From contig NC_135552.1 in NCBI RefSeq assembly GCF_964340395.1, forward strand, positions 24,339,181 through 24,403,180: a stretch of 64,000 nucleotides of DNA, given 5' to 3'. Made by a program: the position numbers and the translations under genes. The number at the start of each line of letters is the position of its first letter. The first letter of the stretch is position 1. This stretch comes from Glandiceps talaboti (taxonomy: Eukaryota; Hemichordata; Enteropneusta; Spengelidae). This document shows positions 26,201 through 41,200 of this stretch, piece by piece. The notes below the pieces were generated by a model that worked only from the letters and a program-made list of their open reading frames with translations, was not told the origin of the DNA and did no database searches.

Positions 26201-29200
26201 AATTACCAAAGGCTACCTAACTGCCGCTATCAAACTGTATTGTACCATTTAAAGTGTAAAATGATTTTGACTGGACATTTCTCGTAGCCCTACCAACAAG
26301 TTTGCCAAAGTGTGTCGCCGATATGTCGATCATCCGTAATATCAACAAACTAGCTGATAAAGAGTCTAAAGTTGGAAAACCGAAAAAGGGTGAGCCAATC
26401 GGTTACCTAGAGGATGGCGAAGCAGTTTATCCTGGCGATGAGTTACTTCAGGATGACGTACTTCTTCTAGAATGTGGAAATTGGTGAGTCAATGATTATT
26501 GTAAATTTGCTGATCCAAACGGGGTCTGGTGTCCGAATAACACCAGATATGTCAAAAGTTAGAACACACTACATTATGAAGAATATGATAACACTGGTGA
26601 TTTAATGTAGTGTACAAATGAGATATCAGATCATGTTAGCTTCAGTACTTAAAAGACATACAAGATTTATTAATATCATAACATATCTTCAACTTACAGC
26701 ACGTGTGATGATGGTAATGTACACTGTACCCCTGGGTCATGTAAATGTAAGTTTGAAGAATTATATTTGTTGCACCCATTTCATTTCAAGTTCGAAAGTT
26801 AAGCTGTATTTACTCTTTGCTTATGCGATTCCTTGATGTCTTCGATTTTATTAAATTATTGATAGAATATTACGAAAACAAAACCATTATTTATTTATTT
26901 ATTTATTTTAACAAGGTGTGAAGACTACATGTTAAACTGGTAAATAGTCTGTATTCAGACCCAGATATATGTTGCATTCCTGAAACATTGATTGATTTAT
27001 TACTAATTATGTTCACATATATATAACGTGCGATTTACTAATCAGCATGTACAGTGCACATTCTCGTTACCTATAAAAACAGAGCATAGGGTCAATTGTG
27101 ATAGAATTAAGATCGACAGACAGACGGACACAAAGGTTGAACAATGGAAAGATAGACTGATTATGAAATAGCAAAGCGATTCAAATACTAGGATAGATAT
27201 ATGATAAAATATACATTGCAATGATTGACAAAGTATATTTTCAGAAAACTATACTTATGTTATTGCTAAAATTTAAGTATCGGTTTCCCAATTAAAGTGC
27301 CAGTTAAGGAATGTGTTGCGGATATGGCCAGTATTGAATTAGTGTTGGATAAGGCCGATGAAGACCCAAATGTAGAGAAACCAGGTGACGGTGACCCAAT
27401 CGGTGTGTTAGATAATGGGGCACCATTTAAATTGGGCGATACGCTGACTGGTGATCTGGTGCTACATCTGCAGTGTGGAGAGTGGCAAGTATACTTTGAA
27501 CATCCTCACTCTGGATACTGAAAAAGTGTATCTAAGTTTTAGTCCGTATGACTGGAAAGAAAATCACCTCTTTTATTTTGTTCTAGATGATATATGATAT
27601 ATTTTATGTGTAGGTAGTCGTGGTAAGTGGAAGAGTAGATATGATGAAAAATTATTATGACCTAATGGTCCTGTAATTTGTAGACACATACGAATAAAGA
27701 TTAACTTGGAGATGATTTTATGTACTATGAAAGAGGTTTTGTTTGATATGTTATGTCGTCCGTAGTTTAATATTGGTTGTTGTCACGTTTTCAGTCATTG
27801 TGAAGAAGACAAGATGGAATGTGAAGAAAAGGAATGTGAAAGTAAGTAAAGCTATACTTTCAACATGCCAGTTCAGAAATAGTTGTATTGTCGTTGTTAA
27901 TGAAAAGTTGCCAAAAGGAATAGCCACTCCAACTTATATGTAACTAGTGACCTGAATGTAAATTGTTATGCAACATATCATTTTTGTAGATTGAAGCGAT
28001 GTGGTCAAAATCATGTTTTAGATATAGTGAAATCTTTGAGTGACTGAAAGTTGTGATAATTTTGTTTACACATCATTATACAGCTTTCATAACCATATAA
28101 CACTATTTTGACTTGAAAATAATGTAAGATCAGTAAATCAATTGCAGAAAATATTCCTTACTGCTATGTCACCTTAGTAATTTAATTTGGATTTGGTTAC
28201 AGCACTGCCAACGACCGTGCCAGTTAAGGAATGTGTTGCGGATATGGCCAGTATTGAATTAGTGTTGGATAAGGCCGATGAAGACCCAAATGTAGAGAAA
28301 CCAGGTGACGGTGATCCAATCGGTGTGTTAGATAATGGGGCACCATTTAAACTGGGCGATACGCTGACTGGTGATCTGGTGCTACATCTACAGTGTGGAG
28401 AGTGGCAAGTATACTTTGACCATCCTCACTCTGGGTACTGAAAAAGTGTATCTAAGCTTTAGTCCGTATGACTGGAAAGAAAGCCACCTCTTTTATTTTG
28501 TTCTAGATGATATATGATATATTTTATGTGTAGGTAGTCGTGGTAAGTGGAAGAGTAGATATGGTAAAAAATGATTATGACCTAATGGTCCTGTAATTTG
28601 TAGACACATACGAATAAAGATTAACTTGGAGAAAGAGGTTTTGTTTGATATGTTAAGTCGTACGTAGTTTAAAATTGGTTGTTGTCACGTTTTCAGCCAT
28701 TGTGAAGAAGACAAGATGGAATGTGAAGAAAAGGAATGTGAAAGTAAGTTTAGCTATATTTTCAATAGGCCAGTTCAGAAATAGTCGTGTTTGTCGTATT
28801 GATAAAAAAGTTGCAAAAAGGAATAGAAGTAGGACTATGTATCTAGGACTTCACTGTAAATTATTGTGTAAAATTAATTACTGTTTCTAAATTATGACCC
28901 TTCCCACCATTTGTAACATATGACCCAACTAATTTTCTTGCCCCTTGTAATTACCAAAGGCTACCTAACTGCCGCTATCAAACTGTATTGTACCATTTAA
29001 AGTGTAAAATGATTTTGACTGGACATTTCTCGTAGCCCTACCAACAAGTTTGCCAAAGTGTGTCGCCGATATGTCGATCATCCGTAATATCAACAAACTA
29101 GCTGATAAAGAGTCTAAGGTTGGAAAACCGAAAAAGGGTGAGCCAATCGGTTACCTAGAGGATGGCGAAGCAGTTTATCCTGGCGATGAGTTACTTCAGG

Positions 29201-32200
29201 ATGACGTACTTCTTCTAGAATGTGGAAATTGGTGAGTCAATGATTATTGTAAATTTGCTGATCCAAACGGGATCTGGTGTCCGAATAACACCAGATATGT
29301 CAAAAGTTAGAACACACTACATTATGAAGAATATGATAACACTGGTGATTTAATATAATGTAGTGTACAAATGAGATATCAGACCATGTTAGCTTCAGTA
29401 CTTAAAAGACATACAAGATTTATGAATATCATAACATATCTTCAACTTACAGCACGTGTGATGATGGTAATGTACACTGTACCCCTGGGTCATGTAAATG
29501 TAAGTTTGAAGAATTATTTTTGTTGCACCCATTTCATTTCAAGTTCGAAAGTTAAGCTGTATTTACTCTTTGCTTATGCGATTCCTTAATGTCTTCGATT
29601 TTATTAAATTATTGATAAAATATTACGAAAACAAAACCATTATTTATTTATTTATTTATTTTAACAAGGTGTGAAGACTACATGTTAAACTGGTAAATAG
29701 TCTGTATTCAGACCCAGATATATGTTGCATTCCTGAAACATTGATTGATTTATTACTAATTATGTTCACATATATATAACGTGCGATTTACTAATCAGCA
29801 TGTACAGTGCACATTCTCGTTACCTATAAAAACAGAGCATAGGGTCAATTGTGATAGAATTAAGATCGACAGACAGACGGACACAAAGGTTGAACAATGG
29901 AAAGATAGACTGATTATGAAATAGCAAAGCGATTCAAATACTAGGATAGATATATGATAAAATATACATTGCAATGATTTACAAAGTATATTTTCAGAAA
30001 ACTATACTTATGTTATTGCTAAAATTTAAGTATCGGTTTCCCAATTAAAGTGCCAGTTAAGGAATGTGTTGCGGATATGGCCAGTATTGAATTAGTGTTG
30101 GATAAGGCCGATGAAGACCCAAATGTAGAGAAACCAGGTGACGGTGACCCAATCGGTGTGTTAGATAATGGGGCACCATTTAAACTGGGCGATACGCTGA
30201 CTGGTGATCTGGTGCTACATCTGCAGTGTGGAGAGTGGCAAGTATACTTTGAACATCCTCACTCTGGATACTGAAAAAGTGTATCTAAGTTTTAGTCCGT
30301 ATTACTGGAAAGAAAACCACCTCTTTTATTTTGTTCTAGATGATACATGATATATTTTATGTGTAGGTAGTCGTGGTAAGTGGAAGAGTAGATATGATGA
30401 AAAATGATTATGACCTAATGGTCCTGTAATTTGTAGACACATACGAATAAAGATTAACTTGGAGATGATTTTATGTACTATGAAAGGGGTTTTGTTTGAT
30501 ATGTTATGTCGTACGTAGTTTAATATTGGTTGTTGTCACGTTTTCAGTCATTGTGAAGAAGACAAGATGGAATGTGAAGAAAAGGAATGTGAAAGTAAGT
30601 AAAGCTATACTTTCAACATGCCAGTTCAGAAATAGTTGTATTGTCGTTGTTAATGAAAAGTTGCCAAAAGGAATAGCCACTCCAACTTATATGTAACTAG
30701 TGACCTGAATGTAAATTGTTATGCAACATATCATTTTTGTAGATTGAAGCGATGTGGTCAAAATCATGTTTTAGATATAGTGAAATCTTTGAGTGACTGA
30801 AAGTTGTGATAATTTTGTTTACACATCATTATACAGCTTTCATAACCATATAACACTATTTTGACTTGAAAATAATGTAAGATCAGTAAATCAATTGCAG
30901 AAAATATTCCTTACTGCTATGTCACCTTAGTAATTTAATTTGGATTTGGTTACAGCACTGCCAACGACCGTGCCAGTTAAGGAATGTGTTGCGGATATGG
31001 CCAGTATTGAATTAGTGTTGGATAAGGCCGATGAAGACCCAAATGTAGAGAAACCAGGTGACGGTGATCCAATCGGTGTGTTAGATAATGGGGCACCATT
31101 TAAACTGGGCGATACGCTGACTGGTGATCTGGTGCTACATCTACAGTGTGGAGAGTGGCAAGTATACTTTGACCATCCTCACTCTGGGTACTGAAAAAGT
31201 GTATCTAAGCTTTAGTCCGTATGACTGGAAAGAAAGCCACCTCTTTTATTTTGTTCTAGATGATATATGATATATTTTATGTGTAGGTAGTCGTGGTAAG
31301 TGGAAGAGTAGATATGGTAAAAAATGATTATGACCTAATGGTCCTGTAATTTGTAGACACATACGAATAAAGATTAACTTGGAGAAAGGGGTTTTGTTTG
31401 ATATGTTAAGTCGTACGTAGTTTAAAAGTGGTTGTTGTCACGTTTTCAGCCATTGTGAAGAAGACAAGATGGAATGTGAAGAAAAGGAATGTGAAAGTAA
31501 GTTTAGCTATATTTTCAATAGGCCAGTTCAGAAATAGTTGTGTTTGTCGTATTGATAAAAAGGTTGCAAAAAGGAATAGAAGTAGGACTATGTATCTAGG
31601 ACTTCACTGTAAATTATTGTGTAAAATTAATTACTGTTTCTAAATTATGACCCTTCCCACCATTTGTAACATATGACCCAACTAATTTTCTTGCCCCTTG
31701 TAATTACCAAAGGCTACCTAACTGCCGCTATCAAACTGTATTGTACCATTTAAAGTGTAAAATGATTTTGACTGGACATTTCTCGTAGCCCTACCAACAA
31801 GTTTGCCAAAGTGTGTCGCCGATATGTCGATCATCCGTAATATCAACAAACTAGCTGATAAAGAGTCTAAAGTTGGAAAACCGAAAAAGGGTGAGCCAAT
31901 CGGTTACCTAGAGGATGGCGAAGCAGTTTATCCTGGCGATGAGTTACTTCAGGATGACGTACTTCTTCTAGAATGTGGAAATTGGTGAGTCAATGATTAT
32001 TGTAAATTTGCTGATCCAAACGGGATCTGGTGTCCGAATAACACCAGATATGTCAAAAGTTAGAACACACTACATTATGAAGAATATGATAACACTGGTG
32101 ATTTAATGTAGTGTACAAATGAGATATCAGATCATGTTAGCTTCAGTACTTAAAAGACATACAAGATTTATTAATATCATAACATATCTTCAACTTACAG

Positions 32201-35200
32201 CACGTGTGATGATGGTAATGTACACTGTACCCCTGGGTCATGTAAATGTAAGTTTGAAGAATTATATTTGTTGCACCCATTTCATTTCAAGTTCGAAAGT
32301 TAAGCTGTATTTACTCTTTGCTTATGCGATTCCTTGATGTCTTCGATTTTATTAAATTATTGATAAAATATTACGAAAACAAAACCATTATTTATTTATT
32401 TATTTATTTTAACAAGGTGTGAAGACTACATGTTAAACTGGTAAATAGTCTGTATTCAGACCCAGATATATGTTGCATTCCTAAAACATTGATTGATTTA
32501 TTACTAATTATGTTCACATATATATAACGTGCGATTTACTAATCAGCATGTACAGTGCACATTCTCGTTACCTATAAAAACAGAGCATAGGGTCAATTGT
32601 GATAGAATTAAGATCGACAGACAGACGGACACAAAGGTTGAACAATGGAAAGATAGACTGATTATGAAATAGCAAAGCGATTCAAATACTAGGATAGATA
32701 TATGATAAAATATACATTGCAATGATTTACAAAGTATATTTTCAGAAAACTATACTTATGTTATTGCTAAAATTTAAGTATCGGTTTCCCAATTAAAGTG
32801 CCAGTTAAGGAATGTGTTGCGGATATGGCCAGTATTGAATTAGTGTTGGATAAGGCCGATGAAGACCCAAATGTAGAGAAACCAGGTGACGGTGACCCAA
32901 TCGGTGTGTTAGATAATGGGGCACCATTTAAACTGGGCGATACGCTGACTGGTGATCTGGTGCTACATCTGCAGTGTGGAGAGTGGCAAGTATACTTTGA
33001 ACATCCTCACTCTGGATACTGAAAAAGTGTATCTAAGTTTTAGTCCGTATGACTGGAAAGAAAATCACCTCTTTTATTTTGTTCTAGATGATATATGATA
33101 TATTTTATGTGTAGGTAGTCGTGGTAAGTGGAAGAGTAGATATGATGAAAAATGATTATGACCTAATGGTCCTGTAATTTGTAGACACATACGAATAAAG
33201 ATTAACTTGGAGATGATTTTATGTACTATGAAAGAGGTTTTGTTTGATATGTTATGTCGTCCGTAGTTTAATATTGGTTGTTGTCACGTTTTCAGTCATT
33301 GTGAAGAAGACAAGATGGAATGTGAAGAAAAGGAATGTGAAAGTAAGTAAAGCTATACTTTCAACATGCCAGTTCAGAAATAGTTGTATTGTCGTTGTTA
33401 ATGAAAAGTTGCCAAAAGGAATAGCCACTCCAACTTATATGTAACTAGTGACCTGAATGTAAATTGTTATGCAACATATCATTTTTGTAGATTGAAGCGA
33501 TGTGGTCAAAATCATGTTTTAGATATAGTGAAATCTTTGAGTGACTGAAAGTTGTGATAATTTTGTTTACACATCATTATACAGCTTTCATAACCATATA
33601 ACACTATTTTAACTTGAAAATAATGTAAGATCAGTAAATCAATTGCAGAAAATATTCCTTACTGCTATGTCACCTTAGTAATTTAATTTGGATTTGGTTA
33701 CAGCACTGCCAACGACCGTGCCAGTTAAGGAATGTGTTGCGGATATGGCCAGTATTGAATTAGTGTTGGATAAGGCCGATGAAGACCCAAATGTAGAGAA
33801 ACCAGGTGACGGTGATCCAATCGGTGTGTTAGATAATGGGGCACCATTTAAACTGGGCGATACGCTGACTGGTGATCTGGTGCTACATCTACAGTGTGGA
33901 GAGTGGCAAGTATACTTTGACCATCCTCACTCTGGGTACTGAAAAAGTGTATCTAAGCTTTAGTCCGTATGACTGGAAAGAAAGCCACCTCTTTTATTTT
34001 GTTCTAGATGATATATGATATATTTTATGTGTAGGTAGTCGTGGTAAGTGGAAGAGTAGATATGGTAAAAAATGATTATGACCTAATGGTCCTGTAATTT
34101 GTAGACACATACGAATAAAGATTAACTTGGAGAAAGAGGTTTTGTTTGATATGTTAAGTCGTACGTAGTTTAAAAGTGGTTGTTGTCACGTTTTCAGCCA
34201 TTGTGAAGAAGACAAGATGGAATGTGAAGAAAAGGAATGTGAAAGTAAGTTTAGCTATATTTTCAATAGGCCAGTTCAGAAATAGTTGTGTTTGTCGTAT
34301 TGATAAAAAAGTTGCAAAAAGGAATAGAAGTAGGACTATGTATCTAGGACTTCACTGTAAATTATTGTGTAAAATTAATTACTGTTTCTAAATTATGACC
34401 CTTCCCACCATTTGTAACATATGACCCAACTAATTTTCTTGCCCCTTGTAATTACCAAAGGCTACCTAACTGCCGCTATCAAACTGTATTGTACCATTTA
34501 AAGTGTAAAATGATTTTGACTGGACATTTCTCGTAGCCCTACCAACAAGTTTGCCAAAGTGTGTCGCCGATATGTCGATCATCCGTAATATCAACAAACT
34601 AGCTGATAAAGAGTCTAAAGTTGGAAAACCGAAAAAGGGTGAGCCAATCGGTTACCTAGAGGATGGCGAAGCAGTTTATCCTGGCGATGAGTTACTTCAG
34701 GATGACGTACTTCTTCTAGAATGTGGAAATTGGTGAGTCAATGATTATTGTAAATTTGCTGATCCAAACGGGATCTGGTGTCCGAATAACACCAGATATG
34801 TCAAAAGTTAGAACACACTACATTATGAAGAATATGATAACACTGGTGATTTAATGTAGTGTACAAATGAGATATCAGATCATGTTAGCTTCAGTACTTA
34901 AAAGACATACAAGATTTATTAATATCATAACATATCTTCAACTTACAGCACGTGTGATGATGGTAATGTACACTGTACCCCTGGGTCATGTAAATGTAAG
35001 TTTGAAGAATTATATTTGTTGCACCCATTTCATTTCAAGTTCGAAAGTTAAGCTGTATTTACTCTTTGCTTATGCGATTCCTTGATGTCTTCGATTTTAT
35101 TAAATTATTGATAAAATATTACGAAAACAAAACCATTATTTATTTATTTATTTATTTATTTTAACAAGGTGTGAAGACTACATGTTAAACTGGTAAATAG

Positions 35201-38200
35201 TCTGTATTCAGACCCAGATATATGTTGCATTCCTAAAACATTGATTGATTTATTACTAATTATGTTCACATATATATAACGTGCGATTTACTAATCAGCA
35301 TGTACAGTGCACATTCTCGTTACCTATAAAAACAGAGCATAGGGTCAATTGTGATAGAATTAAGATCGACAGACAGACGGACACAAAGGTTGAACAATGG
35401 AAAGATAGACTGATTATGAAATAGCAAAGCGATTCAAATACTAGGATAAATATATGATAAAATATACATTGCAATGATTTACAAAGTATATTTTCAGAAA
35501 ACTATACTTATGTTATTGCTAAAATTTAAGTATCGGTTTCCCAATTAAAGTGCCAGTTAAGGAATGTGTTGCGGATATGGCCAGTATTGAATTAGTGTTG
35601 GATAAGGCCGATGAAGACCCAAATGTAGAGAAACCAGGTGACGGTGACCCAATCGGTGTGTTAGATAATGGGGCACCATTTAAACTGGGCGATACGCTGA
35701 CTGGTGATCTGGTGCTACATCTGCAGTGTGGAGAGTGGCAAGTATACTTTGAACATCCTCACTCTGGATACTGAAAAAGTGTATCTAAGTTTTAGTCCGT
35801 ATTACTGGAAAGAAAATCACCTCTTTTATTTTGTTCTAGATGATATATGATATATTTTATGTGTAGGTAGTCGTGGTAAGTGGAAGAGTAGATATGATGA
35901 AAAATGATTATGACCTAATGGTCCTGTAATTTGTAGACACATACGAATAAAGATTAACTTGGAGATGATTTTATGTACTATGAAAGAGGTTTTGTTTGAT
36001 ATGTTATGTCGTCCGTAGTTTAATATTGGTTGTTGTCACGTTTTCAGTCATTGTGAAGAAGACAAGATGGAATGTGAAGAAAAGGAATGTGAAAGTAAGT
36101 AAAGCTATACTTTCAACATGCCAGTTCAGAAATAGTTGTATTGTCGTTGTTAATGAAAAGTTGCCAAAAGGAATAGCCACTCCAACTTATATGTAACTAG
36201 TGACCTGAATGTAAATTGTTATGCAACATATCATTTTTGTAGATTGAAGCGATGTGGTCAAAATCATGTTTTAGATATAGTGAAATCTTTGAGTGACTGA
36301 AAGTTGTGATAATTTTGTTTACACATCATTATACAGCTTTCATAACCATATAACACTATTTTGACTTGAAAATAATGTAAGATCAGTAAATCAATTGCAG
36401 AAAATATTCCTTACTGCTATGTCACCTTAGTAATTTAATTTGGATTTGGTTACAGCACTGCCAACGACCGTGCCAGTTAAGGAATGTGTTGCGGATATGG
36501 CCAGTATTGAATTAGTGTTGGATAAGGCCGATGAAGACCCAAATGTAGAGAAACCAGGTGACGGTGATCCAATCGGTGTGTTAGATAATGGGGCACCATT
36601 TAAACTGGGCGATACGCTGACTGGTGATCTGGTGCTACATCTACAGTGTGGAGAGTGGCAAGTATACTTTGACCATCCTCACTCTGGGTACTGAAAAAGT
36701 GTATCTAAGCTTTAGTCCGTATGACTGGAAAGAAAGCCACCTCTTTTATTTTGTTCTAGATGATATATGATATATTTTATGTGTAGGTAGTCGTGGTAAG
36801 TGGAAGAGTAGATATGGTAAAAAATGATTATGACCTAATGGTCCTGTAATTTGTAGACACATACGAATAAAGATTAACTTGGAGAAAGAGGTTTTGTTTG
36901 ATATGTTAAGTCGTACGTAGTTTAAAAGTGGTTGTTGTCACGTTTTCAGCCATTGTGAAGAAGACAAGATGGAATGTGAAGAAAAGGAATGTGAAAGTAA
37001 GTTTAGCTATATTTTCAATAGGCCAGTTCAGAAATAGTTGTGTTTGTCGTATTGATAAAAAAGTTGCAAAAAGGAATAGAAGTAGGACTATGTATCTAGG
37101 ACTTCACTGTAAATTATTGTGTAAAATTAATTACTGTTCCTAATTTATGACCCTTCCCACCATTTGTAACATATGACCCAACTAATTTTCTTGCCCCTTG
37201 TAATTACCAAAGGCTACCTAACTGCCGCTATCAAACTGTATTGTACCATTTAAAGTGTAAAATGATTTTGACTGGACATTTCTCGTAGCCCTACCAACAA
37301 GTTTGCCAAAGTGTGTCGCCGATATGTCGATCATCCGTAATATCAACAAACTAGCTGATAAAGAGTCTAAAGTTGGAAAACCGAAAAAGGGTGAGCCAAT
37401 CGGTTACCTAGAGGATGGCGAAGCAGTTTATCCTGGCGATGAGTTACTTCAGGATGACGTACTTCTTCTAGAATGTGGAAATTGGTGAGTCAATGATTAT
37501 TGTAAATTTGCTGATCCAAACGGGATCTGGTGTCCGAATAACACCAGATATGTCAAAAGTTAGAACACACTACATTATGAAGAATATGATAACACTGGTG
37601 ATTTAATGTAGTGTACAAATGAGATATCAGATCATGTTAGCTTCAGTACTTAAAAGACATACAAGATTTATTAATATCATAACATATCTTCAACTTACAG
37701 CACGTGTGATGATGGTAATGTACACTGTACCCCTGGGTCATGTAAATGTAAGTTTGAAGAATTATATTTGTTGCACCCATTTCATTTCAAGTTCGAAAGT
37801 TAAGCTGTATTTACTCTTTGCTTATGCGATTCCTTGATGTCTTCGATTTTATTAAATTATTGATAAAATATTACGAAAACAAAACCATTATTTATTTATT
37901 TATTTATTTTAACAAGGTGTGAAGACTACATGTTAAACTGGTAAATAGTCTGTATTCAGACCCAGATATATGTTGCATTCCTAAAACATTGATTGATTTA
38001 TTACTAATTATGTTCACATATATATAACGTGCGATTTACTAATCAGCATGTACAGTGCACATTCTCGTTACCTATAAAAACAGAGCATAGGGTCAATTGT
38101 GATAGAATTAAGATCGACAGACAGACGGACACAAAGGTTGAACAATGGAAAGATAGACTGATTATGAAATAGCAAAGCGATTCAAATACTAGGATAGATA

Positions 38201-41200
38201 TATGATAAAATATACATTGCAATGATTTACAAAGTATATTTTCAGAAAACTATACTTATGTTATTGCTAAAATTTAAGTATCGGTTTCCCAATTAAAGTG
38301 CCAGTTAAGGAATGTGTTGCGGATATGGCCAGTATTGAATTAGTGTTGGATAAGGCCGATGAAGACCCAAATGTAGAGAAACCAGGTGACGGTGACCCAA
38401 TCGGTGTGTTAGATAATGGGGCACCATTTAAACTGGGCGATACGCTGACTGGTGATCTGGTGCTACATCTGCAGTGTGGAGAGTGGCAAGTATACTTTGA
38501 ACATCCTCACTCTGGATACTGAAAAAGTGTATCTAAGTTTTAGTCCGTATGACTGGAAAGAAAATCACCTCTTTTATTTTGTTCTAGATGATATATGATA
38601 TATTTTATGTGTAGGTAGTCGTGGTAAGTGGAAGAGTAGATATGATGAAAAATGATTATGACCTAATGGTCCTGTAATTTGTAGACACATACGAATAAAG
38701 ATTAACTTGGAGATGATTTTATGTACTATGAAAGAGGTTTTGTTTGATATGTTATGTCGTCCGTAGTTTAATATTGGTTGTTGTCACGTTTTCAGTCATT
38801 GTGAAGAAGACAAGATGGAATGTGAAGAAAAGGAATGTGAAAGTAAGTAAAGCTATACTTTCAACATGCCAGTTCAGAAATAGTTGTATTGTCGTTGTTA
38901 ATGAAAAGTTGCCAAAAGGAATAGCCACTCCAACTTATATGTAACTAGTGACCTGAATGTAAATTGTTATGCAACATATCATTTTTGTAGATTGAAGCGA
39001 TGTGGTCAAAATCATGTTTTAGATATAGTGAAATCTTTGAGTGACTGAAAGTTGTGATAATTTTGTTTACACATCATTATACAGCTTTCATAACCATATA
39101 ACACTATTTTAACTTGAAAATAATGTAAGATCAGTAAATCAATTGCAGACAATATTCCTTACTGCTATGTCACCTTAGTAATTTAATTTGGATTTGGTTA
39201 CAGCACTGCCAACGACCGTGCCAGTTAAGGAATGTGTTGCGGATATGGCCAGTATTGAATTAGTGTTGGATAAGGCCGATGAAGACCCAAATGTAGAGAA
39301 ACCAGGTGACGGTGATCCAATCGGTGTGTTAGATAATGGGGCACCATTTAAACTGGGCGATACGCTGACTGGTGATCTGGTGCTACATCTACAGTGTGGA
39401 GAGTGGCAAGTATACTTTGACCATCCTCACTCTGGGTACTGAAAAAGTGTATCTAAGCTTTAGTCCGTATGACTGGAAAGAAAGCCACCTCTTTTATTTT
39501 GTTCTAGATGATATATGATATATTTTATGTGTAGGTAGTCGTGGTAAGTGGAAGAGTAGATATGGTAAAAAATGATTATGACCTAATGGTCCTGTAATTT
39601 GTAGACACATACGAATAAAGATTAACTTGGAGAAAGAGGTTTTGTTTGATATGTTAAGTCGTACGTAGTTTAAAAGTGGTTGTTGTCACGTTTTCAGCCA
39701 TTGTGAAGAAGACAAGATGGAATGTGAAGAAAAGGAATGTGAAAGTAAGTTTAGCTATATTTTCAATAGGCCAGTTCAGAAATAGTTGTGTTTGTCGTAT
39801 TGATAAAAAAGTTGCAAAAAGGAATAGAAGTAGGACTATGTATCTAGGACTTCACTGTAAATTATTGTGTAAAATTAATTACTGTTTCTAAATTATGACC
39901 CTTCCCACCATTTGTAACATATGACCCAACTAATTTTCTTGCCCCTTGTAATTACCAAAGGCTACCTAACTGCCGCTATCAAACTGTATTGTACCATTTA
40001 AAGTGTAAAATGATTTTGACTGGACATTTCTCGTAGCCCTACCAACAAGTTTGCCAAAGTGTGTCGCCGATATGTCGATCATCCGTAATATCAACAAACT
40101 AGCTGATAAAGAGTCTAAAGTTGGAAAACCGAAAAAGGGTGAGCCAATCGGTTACCTAGAGGATGGCGAAGCAGTTTATCCTGGCGATGAGTTACTTCAG
40201 GATGACGTACTTCTTCTAGAATGTGGAAATTGGTGAGTCAATGATTATTGTAAATTTGCTGATCCAAACGGGATCTGGTGTCCGAATAACACCAGATATG
40301 TCAAAAGTTAGAACACACTACATTATGAAGAATATGATAACACTGGTGATTTAATGTAGTGTACAAATGAGATATCAGATCATGTTAGCTTCAGTACTTA
40401 AAAGACATACAAGATTTATTAATATCATAACATATCTTCAACTTACAGCACGTGTGATGATGGTAATGTACACTGTACCCCTGGGTCATGTAAATGTAAG
40501 TTTGAAGAATTATATTTGTTGCACCCATTTCATTTCAAGTTCGAAAGTTAAGCTGTATTTACTCTTTGCTTATGCGATTCCTTGATGTCTTCGATTTTAT
40601 TAAATTATTGATAAAATATTACGAAAACAAAACCATTATTTATTTATTTATTTATTTATTTTAACAAGGTGTGAAGACTACATGTTAAACTGGTAAATAG
40701 TCTGTATTCAGACCCAGATATATGTTGCATTCCTAAAACATTGATTGATTTATTACTAATTATGTTCACATATATATAACGTGCGATTTACTAATCAGCA
40801 TGTACAGTGCACATTCTCGTTACCTATAAAAACAGAGCATAGGGTCAATTGTGATAGAATTAAGATCGACAGACAGACGGACACAAAGGTTGAACAATGG
40901 AAAGATAGACTGATTATGAAATAGCAAAGCGATTCAAATACTAGGATAAATATATGATAAAATATACATTGCAATGATTTACAAAGTATATTTTCAGAAA
41001 ACTATACTTATGTTATTGCTAAAATTTAAGTATCGGTTTCCCAATTAAAGTGCCAGTTAAGGAATGTGTTGCGGATATGGCCAGTATTGAATTAGTGTTG
41101 GATAAGGCCGATGAAGACCCAAATGTAGAGAAACCAGGTGACGGTGACCCAATCGGTGTGTTAGATAATGGGGCACCATTTAAACTGGGCGATACGCTGA